Of a DNA stretch of 64,000 nucleotides, positions 1 to 8,088 are shown in pieces (position 1 is the stretch's first letter; each line of letters begins with the position of its first letter). The translations under genes were made by a program, and so were the position numbers. The stretch is from Pseudomonas sp. Teo4. Lineage in GTDB: Bacteria > Pseudomonadota > Gammaproteobacteria > Pseudomonadales > Pseudomonadaceae. Under the pieces are notes generated by a model that was not told where the DNA came from, searched no databases, and worked only from the letters and a program-made list of their open reading frames with translations. Where the stretch lies: assembly GCF_034387475.1 (NCBI RefSeq), contig NZ_JAXCIL010000001.1, forward strand, positions 1,116,001-1,180,000. Direction: 5' to 3'.

Positions 1-393
1 TTCCAGATGGTCGAGCGCGAACGGCAGTTGCAGGTGCCCAAGTACCTGCGTCCGCGCACCGATACGCCGAAGCTGACCCTCGGCCATGGCGGGTGTTTCG
101 GCTGCATCTACTCGGTGCGCGGGGCAGGGGGCTACCAGATGTTCGGTGTGACTCCGGCGCCGATCTATGACCCGCAGCAAAGCCTGGCCTACCTCAAGGA
201 GCACATGGTGTTCTTCCGTCCAGGCGACATCGTGCAGTTCAAGCCCATCGATCGGGCCACTTACGACCAGGCGGTGTCCGATGTAGAGGAAGGGCGCTTC
301 AACCTGCGCATCCGGCCCGTGGAGTTTTCCCTTGATGCCTTCCTGGCCGACCCGGTGGGCTACCCCAAATCGCTGCAGGAGGTGCTGGCATGA
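1..393 (+). CDS. AHS1-family subunit (5-oxoprolinase subunit B / urea amidolyase-like), C-terminal part
   Basis: The reading frame is open from the first base, so this is the 3' end of a gene that starts before the window. The visible ~130 residues contain the conserved C-terminal strand of the AHS1 (allophanate hydrolase subunit 1 / KipI / PxpB) fold, with the YSVRGAGGYQMFGVTP segment at about residues 40-55. AHS1 proteins work with an AHS2 partner in ATP-dependent opening of cyclic amides (5-oxoproline) or in carboxyltransferase-like reactions. The stop codon overlaps the start of the AHS2 gene as ATGA, so the two are translationally coupled. The exact substrate cannot be decided from the fragment. 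Confidence 0.8.
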   Translation, partial: FQMVERERQLQVPKYLRPRTDTPKLTLGHGGCFGCIYSVRGAGGYQMFGVTPAPIYDPQQSLAYLKEHMVFFRPGDIVQFKPIDRATYDQAVSDVEEGRFNLRIRPVEFSLDAFLADPVGYPKSLQEVLA

Positions 394-1364
394 TCAAGGT
401 GCTCAAACCTGGCCTGGCCACTTCAGTACAGGACCTTGGCCGTGAGGGTTACTACCATCTGGGCATCCCGCCCTCCGGCGCGCTGGACCAGTATGCCCTG
501 AGCGCAGTCAACCACCTGGTCGGCAACCCGGCAGGTGCCGCGGGGCTTGAGTGTGCCCTGGTGGGGCCGGAGCTGGAGTTCCAGCACGATGCTCTGGTGG
601 CGGTGTGTGGGGCGCAGATGCCGGTGCTGCTGGATGGCCGCCTGCAGCCCCCAGACACGGCGTTCGCGGTCCGCGCCGGGCAGGTGCTGCGGTTCGGCTT
701 CCCCACGGCGGGTGCGCGCGCTTACCTGGCGGTGGCGGGCGGTATCCAGGTGCCCGAGGTGCTTGGCAGCCGCTCGACTTACGCATTGGGGGCGCTGGGC
801 GGCTTTCACGGTCGCAAGCTGCTCGCCGGCGATGTGCTGCCGGTCGGCGTACCCAGTGGCAAATCCAGGGCGGGTGCGAGCTTGCCCATGGCGCTGCGTC
901 AGTCGCTGGGTGGCGAGGTGGTGCTGAGGGTGGTGCCGGGGCTGTACTTCCACCGTCTGACCGAGGCGGCGGCGAAGAGCTTCTTCACCGATGCCTGGAC
1001 AGTGGGTTCCGAGGCCGACCGTATCGGTTACCGCTACAAAGGCGGGAGTGCGCTGAGCTTCCAGCCGCGTGAGCAACCTTTTGGCGCCGGGTCGGACCCA
1101 TCGAATATCGTCGACAGCTGCTACCCCATTGGCTCGATCCAGGTGCCGGCGGGGCTGGAACCGATCATTCTGCACCGGGACGCGGTGTCAGGTGGCGGGT
1201 ACGCCATGATTGGCACGGTCATCAGCGCCGACCTCGACCTGATCGGGCAGATGCAGCCGAACCAGCAGGCACGCTTCCTGGCTGTCAGCCTTGAAGATGC
1301 ATTGGAGGCGCGGCGCTCTTACAAGAAGAAACTTGCCTGCCTGGGTCGATTGTTTGGCGGCTGA
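390..1364 (+). CDS. AHS2-family biotin-dependent carboxyltransferase-like protein (5-oxoprolinase subunit C type)
   Basis: A 324-residue protein of normal AHS2/PxpC length. It opens with the family-typical MIKVLKPGLATSVQDLGREG and GIPPSGALDQYAL segment (about residues 1-40), and has the late motif HRDAVSGGGYAMIGTV near residue 270. AHS2 proteins pair with AHS1 to form the amidohydrolase or carboxyltransferase half of 5-oxoprolinase PxpABC and of urea amidolyase-like enzymes. The start overlaps the AHS1 stop by four bases (ATGA). No pxpA (LamB/YcsF) gene follows in the window; it may lie upstream. The enzyme is predicted to be cytoplasmic. Confidence 0.85.
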   Translation: MIKVLKPGLATSVQDLGREGYYHLGIPPSGALDQYALSAVNHLVGNPAGAAGLECALVGPELEFQHDALVAVCGAQMPVLLDGRLQPPDTAFAVRAGQVLRFGFPTAGARAYLAVAGGIQVPEVLGSRSTYALGALGGFHGRKLLAGDVLPVGVPSGKSRAGASLPMALRQSLGGEVVLRVVPGLYFHRLTEAAAKSFFTDAWTVGSEADRIGYRYKGGSALSFQPREQPFGAGSDPSNIVDSCYPIGSIQVPAGLEPIILHRDAVSGGGYAMIGTVISADLDLIGQMQPNQQARFLAVSLEDALEARRSYKKKLACLGRLFGG

Positions 1365-1367
1365 GTT

Positions 1368-2207
1368 CTATTTGCTGGACGCGGGGTTGATCTGCTTGCC
1401 CCGCTGTCCCGCTACTTCCTGCGCCTGACCATCCCGCTGCTTGCCCTGGCGTGCCAGGCCCTCCAACTGCGGAATCAGCATCCCCTCCGGCAAATGCCGC
1501 CAGAACCGCCCCGGCATGTGCATGCGCAAGGCATCGGGGTTCAGCCGCGCAGGGTTGAAGGTGTGACGGTAATAGGTGCGCCACAGTTCGGCGTCCGGGT
1601 CATCGGCGTTGCGCGCCCACTGCTGCCAGTCCGGTGGGCAACGGCGTTGGTAGTCGAAGTGCTGGCCGTCGAAACGAATGCCATCCTGGGGCGTTGCGAT
1701 CAGCCAGCGTTGGCGACCCAGGCGGTCGGCGAAGTGCGCACTGGCAGTTTCAAGAATATCGTGTGCCGGCTCATGGTAAGCCACCAGGTCCAGTTGCAAC
1801 TGCGCGGCCAGCGTTTCGGGCAACGGCACGAAACGCACGAAGGCATGCAGGTGATGCGCTTCACGACTGACTTGCTTGATCCGACGGTGCAATTCGCTGC
1901 CCAGACGGTCGCCCGCAAGCATGGCAGTGCGGTCGCCGTGGGCCACGCGCCAGAGCACTTCGTAGAGCAGATTCCAGCGTTGCTCGCCGCGGTAGCGAGC
2001 GGCTTGTTTAAGCTGTGTCAGCAGCTCGGGCGGTACCCGTGCGCGAAACGGGCCGGGGCCTTCGGGCAGGGGTGTCGGTAGCGCCAGCAGGTCACCCATC
2101 GGCCCCTGGGCCCAGGTCACCTCGGCCGGGTCGATGCCATGGCCAAGCAGGGTTCGGGCCTGGCCGCGCCAGGTGGCGAAGTGGTTGTCGCAGTCGAGCG
2201 CGATCAT
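1368..2207 (-). CDS. TIGR03915/DUF4130-type putative DNA metabolism protein
   Basis: I place the start at the ATG at 2207 because it overlaps the stop of the upstream radical SAM gene as ATGA; a GTG six bases upstream is the alternative. The ~279-residue product matches the family usually named 'TIGR03915 family putative DNA repair protein': residues such as WRGQARTLL near the N-terminus, FVRFVPLPETL mid-protein, and a late HTFNPARLNPDALRMHMPGRFWRHLPEG segment. This family co-occurs almost obligately with the TIGR03916 radical SAM protein. Related domains are also found fused to UdgX-type uracil-DNA-glycosylase domains, which suggests a role in DNA damage. The biochemical activity is not known to me. 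It shares the LexA-controlled promoter of the operon. Confidence 0.85.
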   Translation of the reverse strand: MIALDCDNHFATWRGQARTLLGHGIDPAEVTWAQGPMGDLLALPTPLPEGPGPFRARVPPELLTQLKQAARYRGEQRWNLLYEVLWRVAHGDRTAMLAGDRLGSELHRRIKQVSREAHHLHAFVRFVPLPETLAAQLQLDLVAYHEPAHDILETASAHFADRLGRQRWLIATPQDGIRFDGQHFDYQRRCPPDWQQWARNADDPDAELWRTYYRHTFNPARLNPDALRMHMPGRFWRHLPEGMLIPQLEGLARQGKQRDGQAQEVAGQRGKQINPASSK

Positions 2208-3424
2208 CCCCACAACCCCATCTGCACCGGTGCCTGGGGTTCACGCAGGCGAGCCCGCAGCAGGCCACTGCGCAACTCGGCCTGCGCGGGCCGGTAGTCG
2301 CTGGTGACGATGAACGGCCGCGCCTTGTCCAGCACGCAGCGCAGCTGGATCAGGTCGTCGTAGCGGATGCGCCGCTCCCGGCGCAGCGCCACCAGCCGTT
2401 GCACGCTGCGCAGGCCAATGCCGGGAATGCGTGCCAGCAGGGCCGGTTCAGCGCGGTTCACATCCAGCGGGAACACCTCGCGGTTGGCCAGCGCCCAGGC
2501 CAGCTTGGGGTCGATGTCCAGCGCCAGGTTGGCGTCCTGGCCCAGCAGTTCGCCGGCCTTGTAACCGTAACCTCTGAGCAGAAAGTCGGCCTGGTACAGG
2601 CGATGCTCGCGCAGCAGTGGTGGCGCCGCCAGCGGCACGCTGTTGGGGCTGTCCGGAATCGGGCTGAACGCCGAGTAATACACGCGCTTGAGTCCATAAC
2701 CCTGGTAGAGCGCCTCGGCGTTGCGCAGCAAGGTGCTGTCGTCGGTGGCATCGGCGCCGACGATCACCTGGGTGCTTTGCCCGGCCGGGGTGAAGCGCGG
2801 GGCCTTGGGTTCGTTGGCCACGGCCTGTTGCCCCTGATGGATCACCCCCATCGCCTGGCGGATGGTATGCGCGTGTTTTTCCGGTGCCAGGCGTTTGAGG
2901 CTGGCGTCGGTGGGCAGCTCGATATTGACGCTCAGGCGGTCGGCCAGGCGTCCGGCTTCCTCGATCAGCAGAGGGTCGGCATCGGGGATGGTCTTGAGGT
3001 GGATGTAACCACGGAAGTTATGCGTTTCCCGCAGTAGCCGGGCCACTCGGATCAGCTGCTCCATGGTGTAGTCGGCCGAGCGGATGATGCCCGAGCTCAG
3101 GAACAGGCCGCTGATGCAATTACGCCGGTAGAAGTCCAGGGTCAGGCGCACCACTTCCTCAGGCGTGAAACGGGCACGGGGAACGTTGCTGGAGCGGCGA
3201 TTGACGCAGTACTGGCAGTCATACAGGCAAAAATTGGTCAGCAGCACCTTGAGCAGCGAAACGCAGCGTCCATCGGGGGTAAAGCTGTGGCAGATACCCG
3301 TGCCATTGGTTGCCCCCAGGCCATCGCCGCCACGCGAATTGCGCTTGGGCGCACCGCTGCTGGCGCAGGAGGCGTCGTACTTGGCGGCGTCGGCGAGGAT
3401 GCCGAGTTTGGCGATGAGTTGCAT
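2204..3424 (-). CDS. Putative DNA modification/repair radical SAM protein (TIGR03916 type)
   Basis: A 406-residue protein starting MQLIAKLGIL. A CX3CX2C cluster motif (Cys66, Cys70, Cys73, within FCLYDCQYC) marks the radical SAM core, and the C-terminal third carries helix-hairpin-helix-like sequence (LLARIPGIGLRSVQRLVAL), consistent with nucleic-acid binding. I reject the longer frame beginning at 3454 or beyond: that ATG lies inside the LexA box, and the predicted transcript starts downstream of it. The gene is first in a two-gene operon with the TIGR03915 partner (ATGA overlap). The family is predicted to act in DNA repair or modification; its substrate is undefined. Upstream DNA carries a near-consensus promoter overlapped by the LexA site. 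Confidence 0.9.
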   Translation of the reverse strand: MQLIAKLGILADAAKYDASCASSGAPKRNSRGGDGLGATNGTGICHSFTPDGRCVSLLKVLLTNFCLYDCQYCVNRRSSNVPRARFTPEEVVRLTLDFYRRNCISGLFLSSGIIRSADYTMEQLIRVARLLRETHNFRGYIHLKTIPDADPLLIEEAGRLADRLSVNIELPTDASLKRLAPEKHAHTIRQAMGVIHQGQQAVANEPKAPRFTPAGQSTQVIVGADATDDSTLLRNAEALYQGYGLKRVYYSAFSPIPDSPNSVPLAAPPLLREHRLYQADFLLRGYGYKAGELLGQDANLALDIDPKLAWALANREVFPLDVNRAEPALLARIPGIGLRSVQRLVALRRERRIRYDDLIQLRCVLDKARPFIVTSDYRPAQAELRSGLLRARLREPQAPVQMGLWG

Positions 3425-3440
3425 GGCGCTGTTCTCGTGA

Positions 3441-3460
3441 TACTGAGTATTCATACAGTA
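3441..3460 (-). promoter_or_regulatory. LexA (SOS) box
   Basis: TACTGAGTATTCATACAGTA has both conserved half-sites (TACTG and CAGTA) of the E. coli-type LexA operator, CTG-N10-CAG. It lies 17 bp upstream of the radical SAM start codon. On the minus strand a candidate -35 (TTGCAA, 3483-3478), a 17-bp spacer and a candidate -10 (TACTGT, 3460-3455) place the box over the -10 element, the classic repressor position. The palindrome is directly visible; LexA control is inferred. Confidence 0.9.
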
Positions 3461-3621
3461 TTTTGAGAATGCCCGGTTTGCAAGTGATGCCCGACTAAAA
3501 CCCTCAGCTAAGCTTGTGCAGGACTTCAGGCGACGGACCGACCCCAGGATGCTGGTGTCGGTAAACGGAAAGGAAACCCTACGGATCACAGCAAGGTGTG
3601 TACGGCCTTGCGGGAGCGAAC

Positions 3622-5199
3622 ATGAAGATCACGATCAAGTCGAGATGGCTGATTGCCGGCCTGACGCTGGCCTGCGGCATGCTAGGTGCCCAGGCCGCCG
3701 AGACCAAGCGGGTCGACGTGCTGTTGGTGGGTGGCGGCATCATGAGTTCGACCTTGGCCATCTGGCTCAACGAACTGGAGCCGGGCTGGTCGATGGAGAT
3801 GGTCGAGCGCCTGGACAAGGTGGCCGAGGAAAGCTCCAACGGCTGGAACAACGCTGGCACTGGGCATTCGGCCCTGGCCGAACTGAACTACACCCCGGAG
3901 AAAGACGGCAAGATCGACATCAGCAAGGCGGTGGAGATCAATGAATCGTTCCAGATCACCCGGCAGTTTCTGGCCTGGCAGGTCAAGCAGGGGGTGCTGA
4001 AGAACCCGCATTCGTTCATCAACACCACGCCGCACATGAGCTTTGTCTGGGGCGACGATAACATCCGTTTCCTGAAGAAACGCTACGAAGCGCTGCAGGC
4101 CAGCCCTCTGTTCAAGCCCATGCAGTATTCCGAGGACCACGAGCAGATCCGCAAGTGGGTGCCGCTGATGATGGAGGGGCGCGACCCCAATCAGAAGCTG
4201 GCCGTCACCTGGACGCCTATCGGCACGGACGTCAATTTTGGCGAGATCACCCGGCAATACGTGGGCTACCTGAAAACCCGCCCGAATTTCGACCTCAAGC
4301 TGTCGACCGAAGTGGAGAGCATCACGCGCAACGAAGATGGCTCCTGGCACGTCGAGTACAAGAACCTCAAGGATGGCAGCTCCGCGGCCACCGACACCAA
4401 GTTCCTGTTCATCGGCGCCGGTGGTGCCGCGTTGCCGCTGCTGCAGAAATCGGGCATCGACGAAGCCAAGGATTATGCAGGCTTCCCGGTGGGGGGCTCG
4501 TTCCTGGTGACCGACAACCCAGCCCTCGCCCAGCGCCACATGGCCAAGGCCTATGGCATTGCCGCGACCGGCGCTCCGCCGATGTCGGTGCCGCACCTGG
4601 ACACCCGGGTGCTCGACGGCAAGCGCATGATCCTGTTCGGGCCGTTCGCGACGTTCTCCACCAAGTTCCTCAAGCAGGGCTCATTGCTTGACCTGTTCGC
4701 CAGCGTCAGCGTGCACAACACCTGGCCGATGGTGCGGGTGGGCGTGCGTGAATTCGACCTGGTGCAATACCTGATTGGCCAGGTGCTGCAATCGGACGAT
4801 GACCGTTTCGAGGCGCTGCGCACCTACTTCCCTGAAGCGAAGAAGGAGGACTGGCGCCTGTGGCAGGCCGGCCAGCGGGTGCAGATCATCAAGAAGGACG
4901 AGAACCAGGGCGGCGTGCTCAAGCTCGGTACCGAGATCGTCACCTCCAAGGATGGCAGCATCGCTGGGCTGCTGGGGGCATCGCCGGGCGCTTCGACCGC
5001 GCCGCCGATCATGCTCGATCTGCTGAACAAGGTATTCAAGGACAAGGTTGCCTCCGCGCCGTGGCAGAAGAAGATCAAGCAGATCATTCCGTCGTACGGC
5101 ATTCGCCTGAATGACCATCCGGACAAGGTGCTGGAGGAATGGAGCTACACCAACGAAGTGTTGCAGCTCGACCCGCCATCCGCTGCCGGTACGCCTTGA
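3622..5199 (+). CDS. mqo: Malate:quinone oxidoreductase, with N-terminal signal-like segment
   Basis: A 525-residue FAD-dependent enzyme that oxidises L-malate to oxaloacetate and reduces quinone at the membrane. The dinucleotide-binding motif [15 protein letters not shown] follows the N-terminus, and the family segment [22 protein letters not shown] is present. I chose the ATG at 3622, preceded by GGGAG, over the in-frame GTG at 3598. Oddly, residues 1-29 look like a Sec signal peptide: MKITIKSR, a hydrophobic stretch [12 protein letters not shown], then AQA-AE. There is no twin-arginine pair, although folded flavoproteins usually need Tat. It could equally be an uncleaved membrane anchor. 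P. putida strains carry several mqo paralogues. The gene converges on the LysR gene with only 3 bp between stop codons. Confidence 0.93.
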   Translation: MKITIKSRWLIAGLTLACGMLGAQAAETKRVDVLLVGGGIMSSTLAIWLNELEPGWSMEMVERLDKVAEESSNGWNNAGTGHSALAELNYTPEKDGKIDISKAVEINESFQITRQFLAWQVKQGVLKNPHSFINTTPHMSFVWGDDNIRFLKKRYEALQASPLFKPMQYSEDHEQIRKWVPLMMEGRDPNQKLAVTWTPIGTDVNFGEITRQYVGYLKTRPNFDLKLSTEVESITRNEDGSWHVEYKNLKDGSSAATDTKFLFIGAGGAALPLLQKSGIDEAKDYAGFPVGGSFLVTDNPALAQRHMAKAYGIAATGAPPMSVPHLDTRVLDGKRMILFGPFATFSTKFLKQGSLLDLFASVSVHNTWPMVRVGVREFDLVQYLIGQVLQSDDDRFEALRTYFPEAKKEDWRLWQAGQRVQIIKKDENQGGVLKLGTEIVTSKDGSIAGLLGASPGASTAPPIMLDLLNKVFKDKVASAPWQKKIKQIIPSYGIRLNDHPDKVLEEWSYTNEVLQLDPPSAAGTP

Positions 5200-5202
5200 G
5201 CC

Positions 5203-6129
5203 TCAGGGTTGGGCCGCGGCCCACACCTGCTGGCGAAACCAGCGCCGCATCGGGTCTGCATGGGTCCGCTCGTGCCAGATCTGCATCACCTCCACCTGCG
5301 GCAGCGCCAATGGTAGCGGGTGAAAGCACAGGTCCTGATCGCGCTCGGTGGCTTCCTCTGCCACCGAGCGCAGGCAGGTGAGCAGCAGGTCGGTACCCCG
5401 TACGAGCCTTGCCGGCGCCAGGAAACTGGAAAGCCCCGCCACCACCTTGCGGCTGCGCCCCTGGGCGTGCAAGGCGCGGTCGACCAGGCCGTCGAGGTCG
5501 CCTGTCAGCGTAGTCAGCAGGTGATCGCAGCGCAGAAACCCATCCAGGTCCAGACCTTGGGCCAGGTGCGGGTTGTGTTTCCACGCCAATACCACGAAGT
5601 CCTCACTGAGCAGACGCTGCTGGTGGAAGGTGTCTGGCAGGTCGGTGTAAAAGCCGGCGATGGCCAGGTCGCAACTGCCTTTCTCCAGCGCCTCGCGGGG
5701 GAGCTGGCCGCGGGTGTTATGGGTGATCAGCACCAGGTTCGGCGCTTGTTCGCGCAGAACCGGCAGCAGTTTTGGCAGCAAGGTCTGCTCGATGTAGTCG
5801 GTGCTGTACAGGTGCAGCCGGGCAGGGCGGGCGAGGAAGTCCTGGCCATCGCAGCGCTCGTAGAACGCTTCCAGCCCCTCCACCAGCCGTTGTACCTCGG
5901 GCGCCAGTTCGTGGGCCCGTGGCGTTGGGGTAAGGCCACGGGGGGCGCGGACGAACAGTGGGTCGCCAAACTGGTGGCGCAACTTGTTGAGCTTGTGGCT
6001 GAGTGCGGGCTGGCTCAGGGCCATGCGCTCGGCGGCAAGGGTGGCATTGCGCTCCTGGTACAGCACGTGGAACAGGTGCAGCAGGTTCAGGTCTTTGTTG
6101 CTGATATTCATTTTGCGAATCACAGACAT
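5203..6129 (-). CDS. LysR-family transcriptional regulator
   Basis: A 308-residue regulator of standard LysR length. The winged helix-turn-helix is at about residues 12-70 (NLLHLFHVLYQERNATLAAERMALSQPALSHKLNKLR), followed by an effector-binding domain. The subtype with DPLFVRAPRGLTPTPRA resembles the NodD/LeuO-like branch. It is divergent from the exported DJ-1/PfpI gene, which is the likeliest target. The 76-bp shared promoter contains inverted repeats (GAAAGCTTTC at 6130-6139 and TTCG-N6-CGAA at 6137-6150) that could be its operator. The start at 6129 has GAAAG upstream; a second Met at 6111 is possible. Confidence 0.9.
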   Translation of the reverse strand: MSVIRKMNISNKDLNLLHLFHVLYQERNATLAAERMALSQPALSHKLNKLRHQFGDPLFVRAPRGLTPTPRAHELAPEVQRLVEGLEAFYERCDGQDFLARPARLHLYSTDYIEQTLLPKLLPVLREQAPNLVLITHNTRGQLPREALEKGSCDLAIAGFYTDLPDTFHQQRLLSEDFVVLAWKHNPHLAQGLDLDGFLRCDHLLTTLTGDLDGLVDRALHAQGRSRKVVAGLSSFLAPARLVRGTDLLLTCLRSVAEEATERDQDLCFHPLPLALPQVEVMQIWHERTHADPMRRWFRQQVWAAAQP

Positions 6130-6205
6130 GAAAGCTTTCGAATAAACGAATCATAGCGCGCTGGGTAGGATGGGCCCACTTTTCGCTTGATCGGGAGATC
6201 GCTGC

Positions 6206-7057
6206 ATGAACAAGACATTTACCCTGGCGCTGGCCGTGGCGGGCGCATTGCTTGCCGGCACCGTCAATGCCGCACCTAAAGGTGAAGTGCTGGTGCTGCT
6301 GTCCAGCGAGCACCAGCTGCCGCTGCAGGGCGGCAAAGGTTACGCCACCGGTTACTACCTCAACGAGTTCGGTGTACCTGCCGACCAGTTGCTCAAGGCT
6401 GGCTACAAACTGGTGCTGGTCACGCCCAAGGGCAATGCGCCGAGCGTCGACCAGCGCTCGATCGACCCTCAATACTTCGGTGGCGACTCGGCCGAGATGC
6501 AGCGAATTCAGAAGGTCGTGCAGGGCTTGCCGGACATTGGTGACACCTTGTCGGTGAAGCAGGTGCTGGCGGGTGATCTGGATCGCTACGCCGGGCTGTT
6601 CATCCCGGGTGGCCATGCGCCGCTGATCGACCTGGCGAACAACCCCGAGGTCGGCGCCTTGCTGCGTCACTTCCATCAGGCGGGCAAGCCGACGGCTGCG
6701 ATCTGCCATGGCCCGATCGCCTTGCTGTCGGCACAAAAGGACCCGGCCAGTTACCAGGCAGCGCTGGCCCGAGGTGAAAAGCCGGCAGCTAGCGACTGGG
6801 TTTATCAGGGCTACAAGATGACCATCTTCTCCGACCCGGAAGAGCAGGTGTTCGAAGGCTCGCTCAAGGATGACCGCCTGCTGTTCTACCCGGCCAAGGC
6901 CATGGCCGGGGCCGGTGGTGACATGCGCTACGCCACGGCCTGGCAGCCGAACGTGGTGGTGGACCGTGAACTGATTACCGGGCAGAACCCGTTCTCTGAC
7001 AAGGTGCTGGCCAAGGCATTGCTGGAGAAGCTGGCGGCGCGTGCGCTCCAAAACTGA
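6206..7057 (+). CDS. Exported DJ-1/PfpI-family (type 1 glutamine amidotransferase-like) protein
   Basis: A 283-residue protein. Residues 1-22 form a clear signal peptide (MNKTFTLALAVAGALLAGTVNA), followed by a DJ-1/PfpI/Hsp31-like domain. The nucleophile elbow AAICHGPIAL carries the expected Cys-His pair, and the upstream GLFIPGGHAPLIDL motif matches Hsp31-type glyoxalase/chaperone proteins. Cytoplasmic members act as glyoxalase III, deglycase or holdase; here a periplasmic location is predicted. An RBS-like GGGAG sits upstream. The divergent LysR gene is probably its regulator. The specific activity is not deducible. Confidence 0.85.
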   Translation: MNKTFTLALAVAGALLAGTVNAAPKGEVLVLLSSEHQLPLQGGKGYATGYYLNEFGVPADQLLKAGYKLVLVTPKGNAPSVDQRSIDPQYFGGDSAEMQRIQKVVQGLPDIGDTLSVKQVLAGDLDRYAGLFIPGGHAPLIDLANNPEVGALLRHFHQAGKPTAAICHGPIALLSAQKDPASYQAALARGEKPAASDWVYQGYKMTIFSDPEEQVFEGSLKDDRLLFYPAKAMAGAGGDMRYATAWQPNVVVDRELITGQNPFSDKVLAKALLEKLAARALQN

Positions 7058-7071
7058 CGGAAACGCCCAAG

Positions 7072-7095
7072 GTGCTGGCTGGGAGGGGCCAGCAC
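7072..7095. terminator. Candidate bidirectional stem-loop terminator
   Basis: GTGCTGGC (7072-7079) pairs perfectly with GCCAGCAC (7088-7095) across an 8-nt loop, between the converging genes ending at 7057 and 7101. There is no clear T tract, so this is tentative. Confidence 0.45.
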
Positions 7096-7100
7096 GTTAC

Positions 7101-7298
7101 TCAGGGGCATGTGGCTCTGCGTTTTTTCAGCGGACGGCCAGCATAAGCAGAGCCTTCGACCTTGCTGAACGCTTCGATGGCTTCGTCAGTGAGGAAGCCA
7201 TCGAAGCGTACCGACTCGCGCAGCCTTGAAAGCTTCTCGTCGGCAATGGCCTTGTAATGCGCAACATTTGCGCTGAAATCGCAGTGCTTAGTCGCCAT
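7101..7298 (-). CDS. Small hypothetical protein
   Basis: A 65-residue protein starting MATKHCDFSANVAHYKAIADEK. The ATG at 7298 is preferred over upstream in-frame codons because it gives a short overlap (11 bp) with the end of the preceding gene, a typical coupled arrangement. The C-terminus is basic (GRPLKKRR). The centre encodes RFDGFLTDEAIEAF from DNA that is a 16-bp perfect inverted repeat. I do not recognise the family. The overlap with a GNAT-like gene suggests joint function, possibly a partner or modulator of that protein. Confidence 0.6.
   Translation of the reverse strand: MATKHCDFSANVAHYKAIADEKLSRLRESVRFDGFLTDEAIEAFSKVEGSAYAGRPLKKRRATCP
7169..7209. repeat. 16-bp perfect inverted repeat inside a small CDS
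   Basis: ACGCTTCGATGGCTTC (7169-7184) is perfectly complementary to 7194-7209 with a 9-nt loop, so both strands encode similar peptides (FDGF...EAIEA). In mRNA it would form a strong hairpin within the coding region of the small hypothetical gene. Confidence 0.9.
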
Positions 7299-7863
7299 CG
7301 CGGTGCTCCTCGTGGTTGATTGCAGAATAAGTAGGGGACAAGTCGTAGGCAAGGCCGACGCCTTTTACCTGGCGGAAACCATTCATTTGATAGGCTACCC
7401 GAGCTTCAGGGAGCGGGTCCTTGACCACAACCCAGCGCAGGCCGAGCAAGATGGCGTAATAGCGAACGCCACTCATGCACAAGGGGGCCACGTAACCACG
7501 AGTGGCCAGGCTGTCGTCCGGGTTGCGCTGCAAGTACAGAACCATGATCTTCTCCCTGCTGCCCTGTGGAGAAGCCCAACAGAGGCCAGCCAGTTGATCG
7601 TCGTGCCAGAGGGCAATGTCGAGCGCATAGGCGTGCGCATGCCTGGACTTCCAGTGCAGGACGCGTTGCCAGCCGAAGTCATGTGGGTCGGGGTGCCAGT
7701 GCTCATGGGCGACGATGGCCCTATCATCGATTTCTGCGACCTTCAGCCTGATACCGAGCGACGCGTTCCTGCGGGCAGTTGCCTGGATGACCTGGTCTCG
7801 AGCAGCTTGTTTGAAGCCGATGAGTTCAGCCAACTTTTCATCGTCCATGTTGAAATACTTCAC
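7288..7863 (-). CDS. GNAT-like hypothetical protein
   Basis: The ORF spans up to 191 residues with a GTG at 7863; an ATG at 7848 (MDDEKLAEL) is the alternative start. The second half looks like a degenerate GNAT acetyltransferase fold: a strand pair around ALDIALWHDDQLAGLCWASPQG, then KIMVLYLQRNP, and near the end a VAYQMNGFRQV segment that resembles the Tyr/Gly-Phe end of the GNAT domain. I see no clean acetyl-CoA pyrophosphate loop (Q/RxxGxG/A), so activity is uncertain. It is followed by an overlapping 65-codon gene, forming a two-gene unit. GNAT-type toxin/antitoxin pairs have a similar layout, but this pair has no recognisable DUF1778 antitoxin. Confidence 0.6.
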   Translation of the reverse strand: MKYFNMDDEKLAELIGFKQAARDQVIQATARRNASLGIRLKVAEIDDRAIVAHEHWHPDPHDFGWQRVLHWKSRHAHAYALDIALWHDDQLAGLCWASPQGSREKIMVLYLQRNPDDSLATRGYVAPLCMSGVRYYAILLGLRWVVVKDPLPEARVAYQMNGFRQVKGVGLAYDLSPTYSAINHEEHRDGD

Positions 7864-8088
7864 GGTCCGGTTGATAGGCCGTTGATGGTATTGCTCAATT
7901 GCACCGGAAGGGGCCGAGAGCCTTGGTCCGCTCTCCGACAGACTCTGTAGTCCAAAGCCCTTTGCACCTGGAAATGGACATCTAAACTTACATTCAGCTC
8001 ACAGCGGCGAGCTTACATCCATCCGACCACCGCCCCCGGACAGGACTGCCCTCGTTGACGGTGGCCTTCTTGCAGAGGAGGGCTGTTT

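Noticed and set aside
1..1364. AHS1/AHS2 genes as the urea-consuming partner of creatinase
   Set aside because: They are 37 kb from creatinase, and the visible part cannot distinguish urea amidolyase from 5-oxoprolinase.
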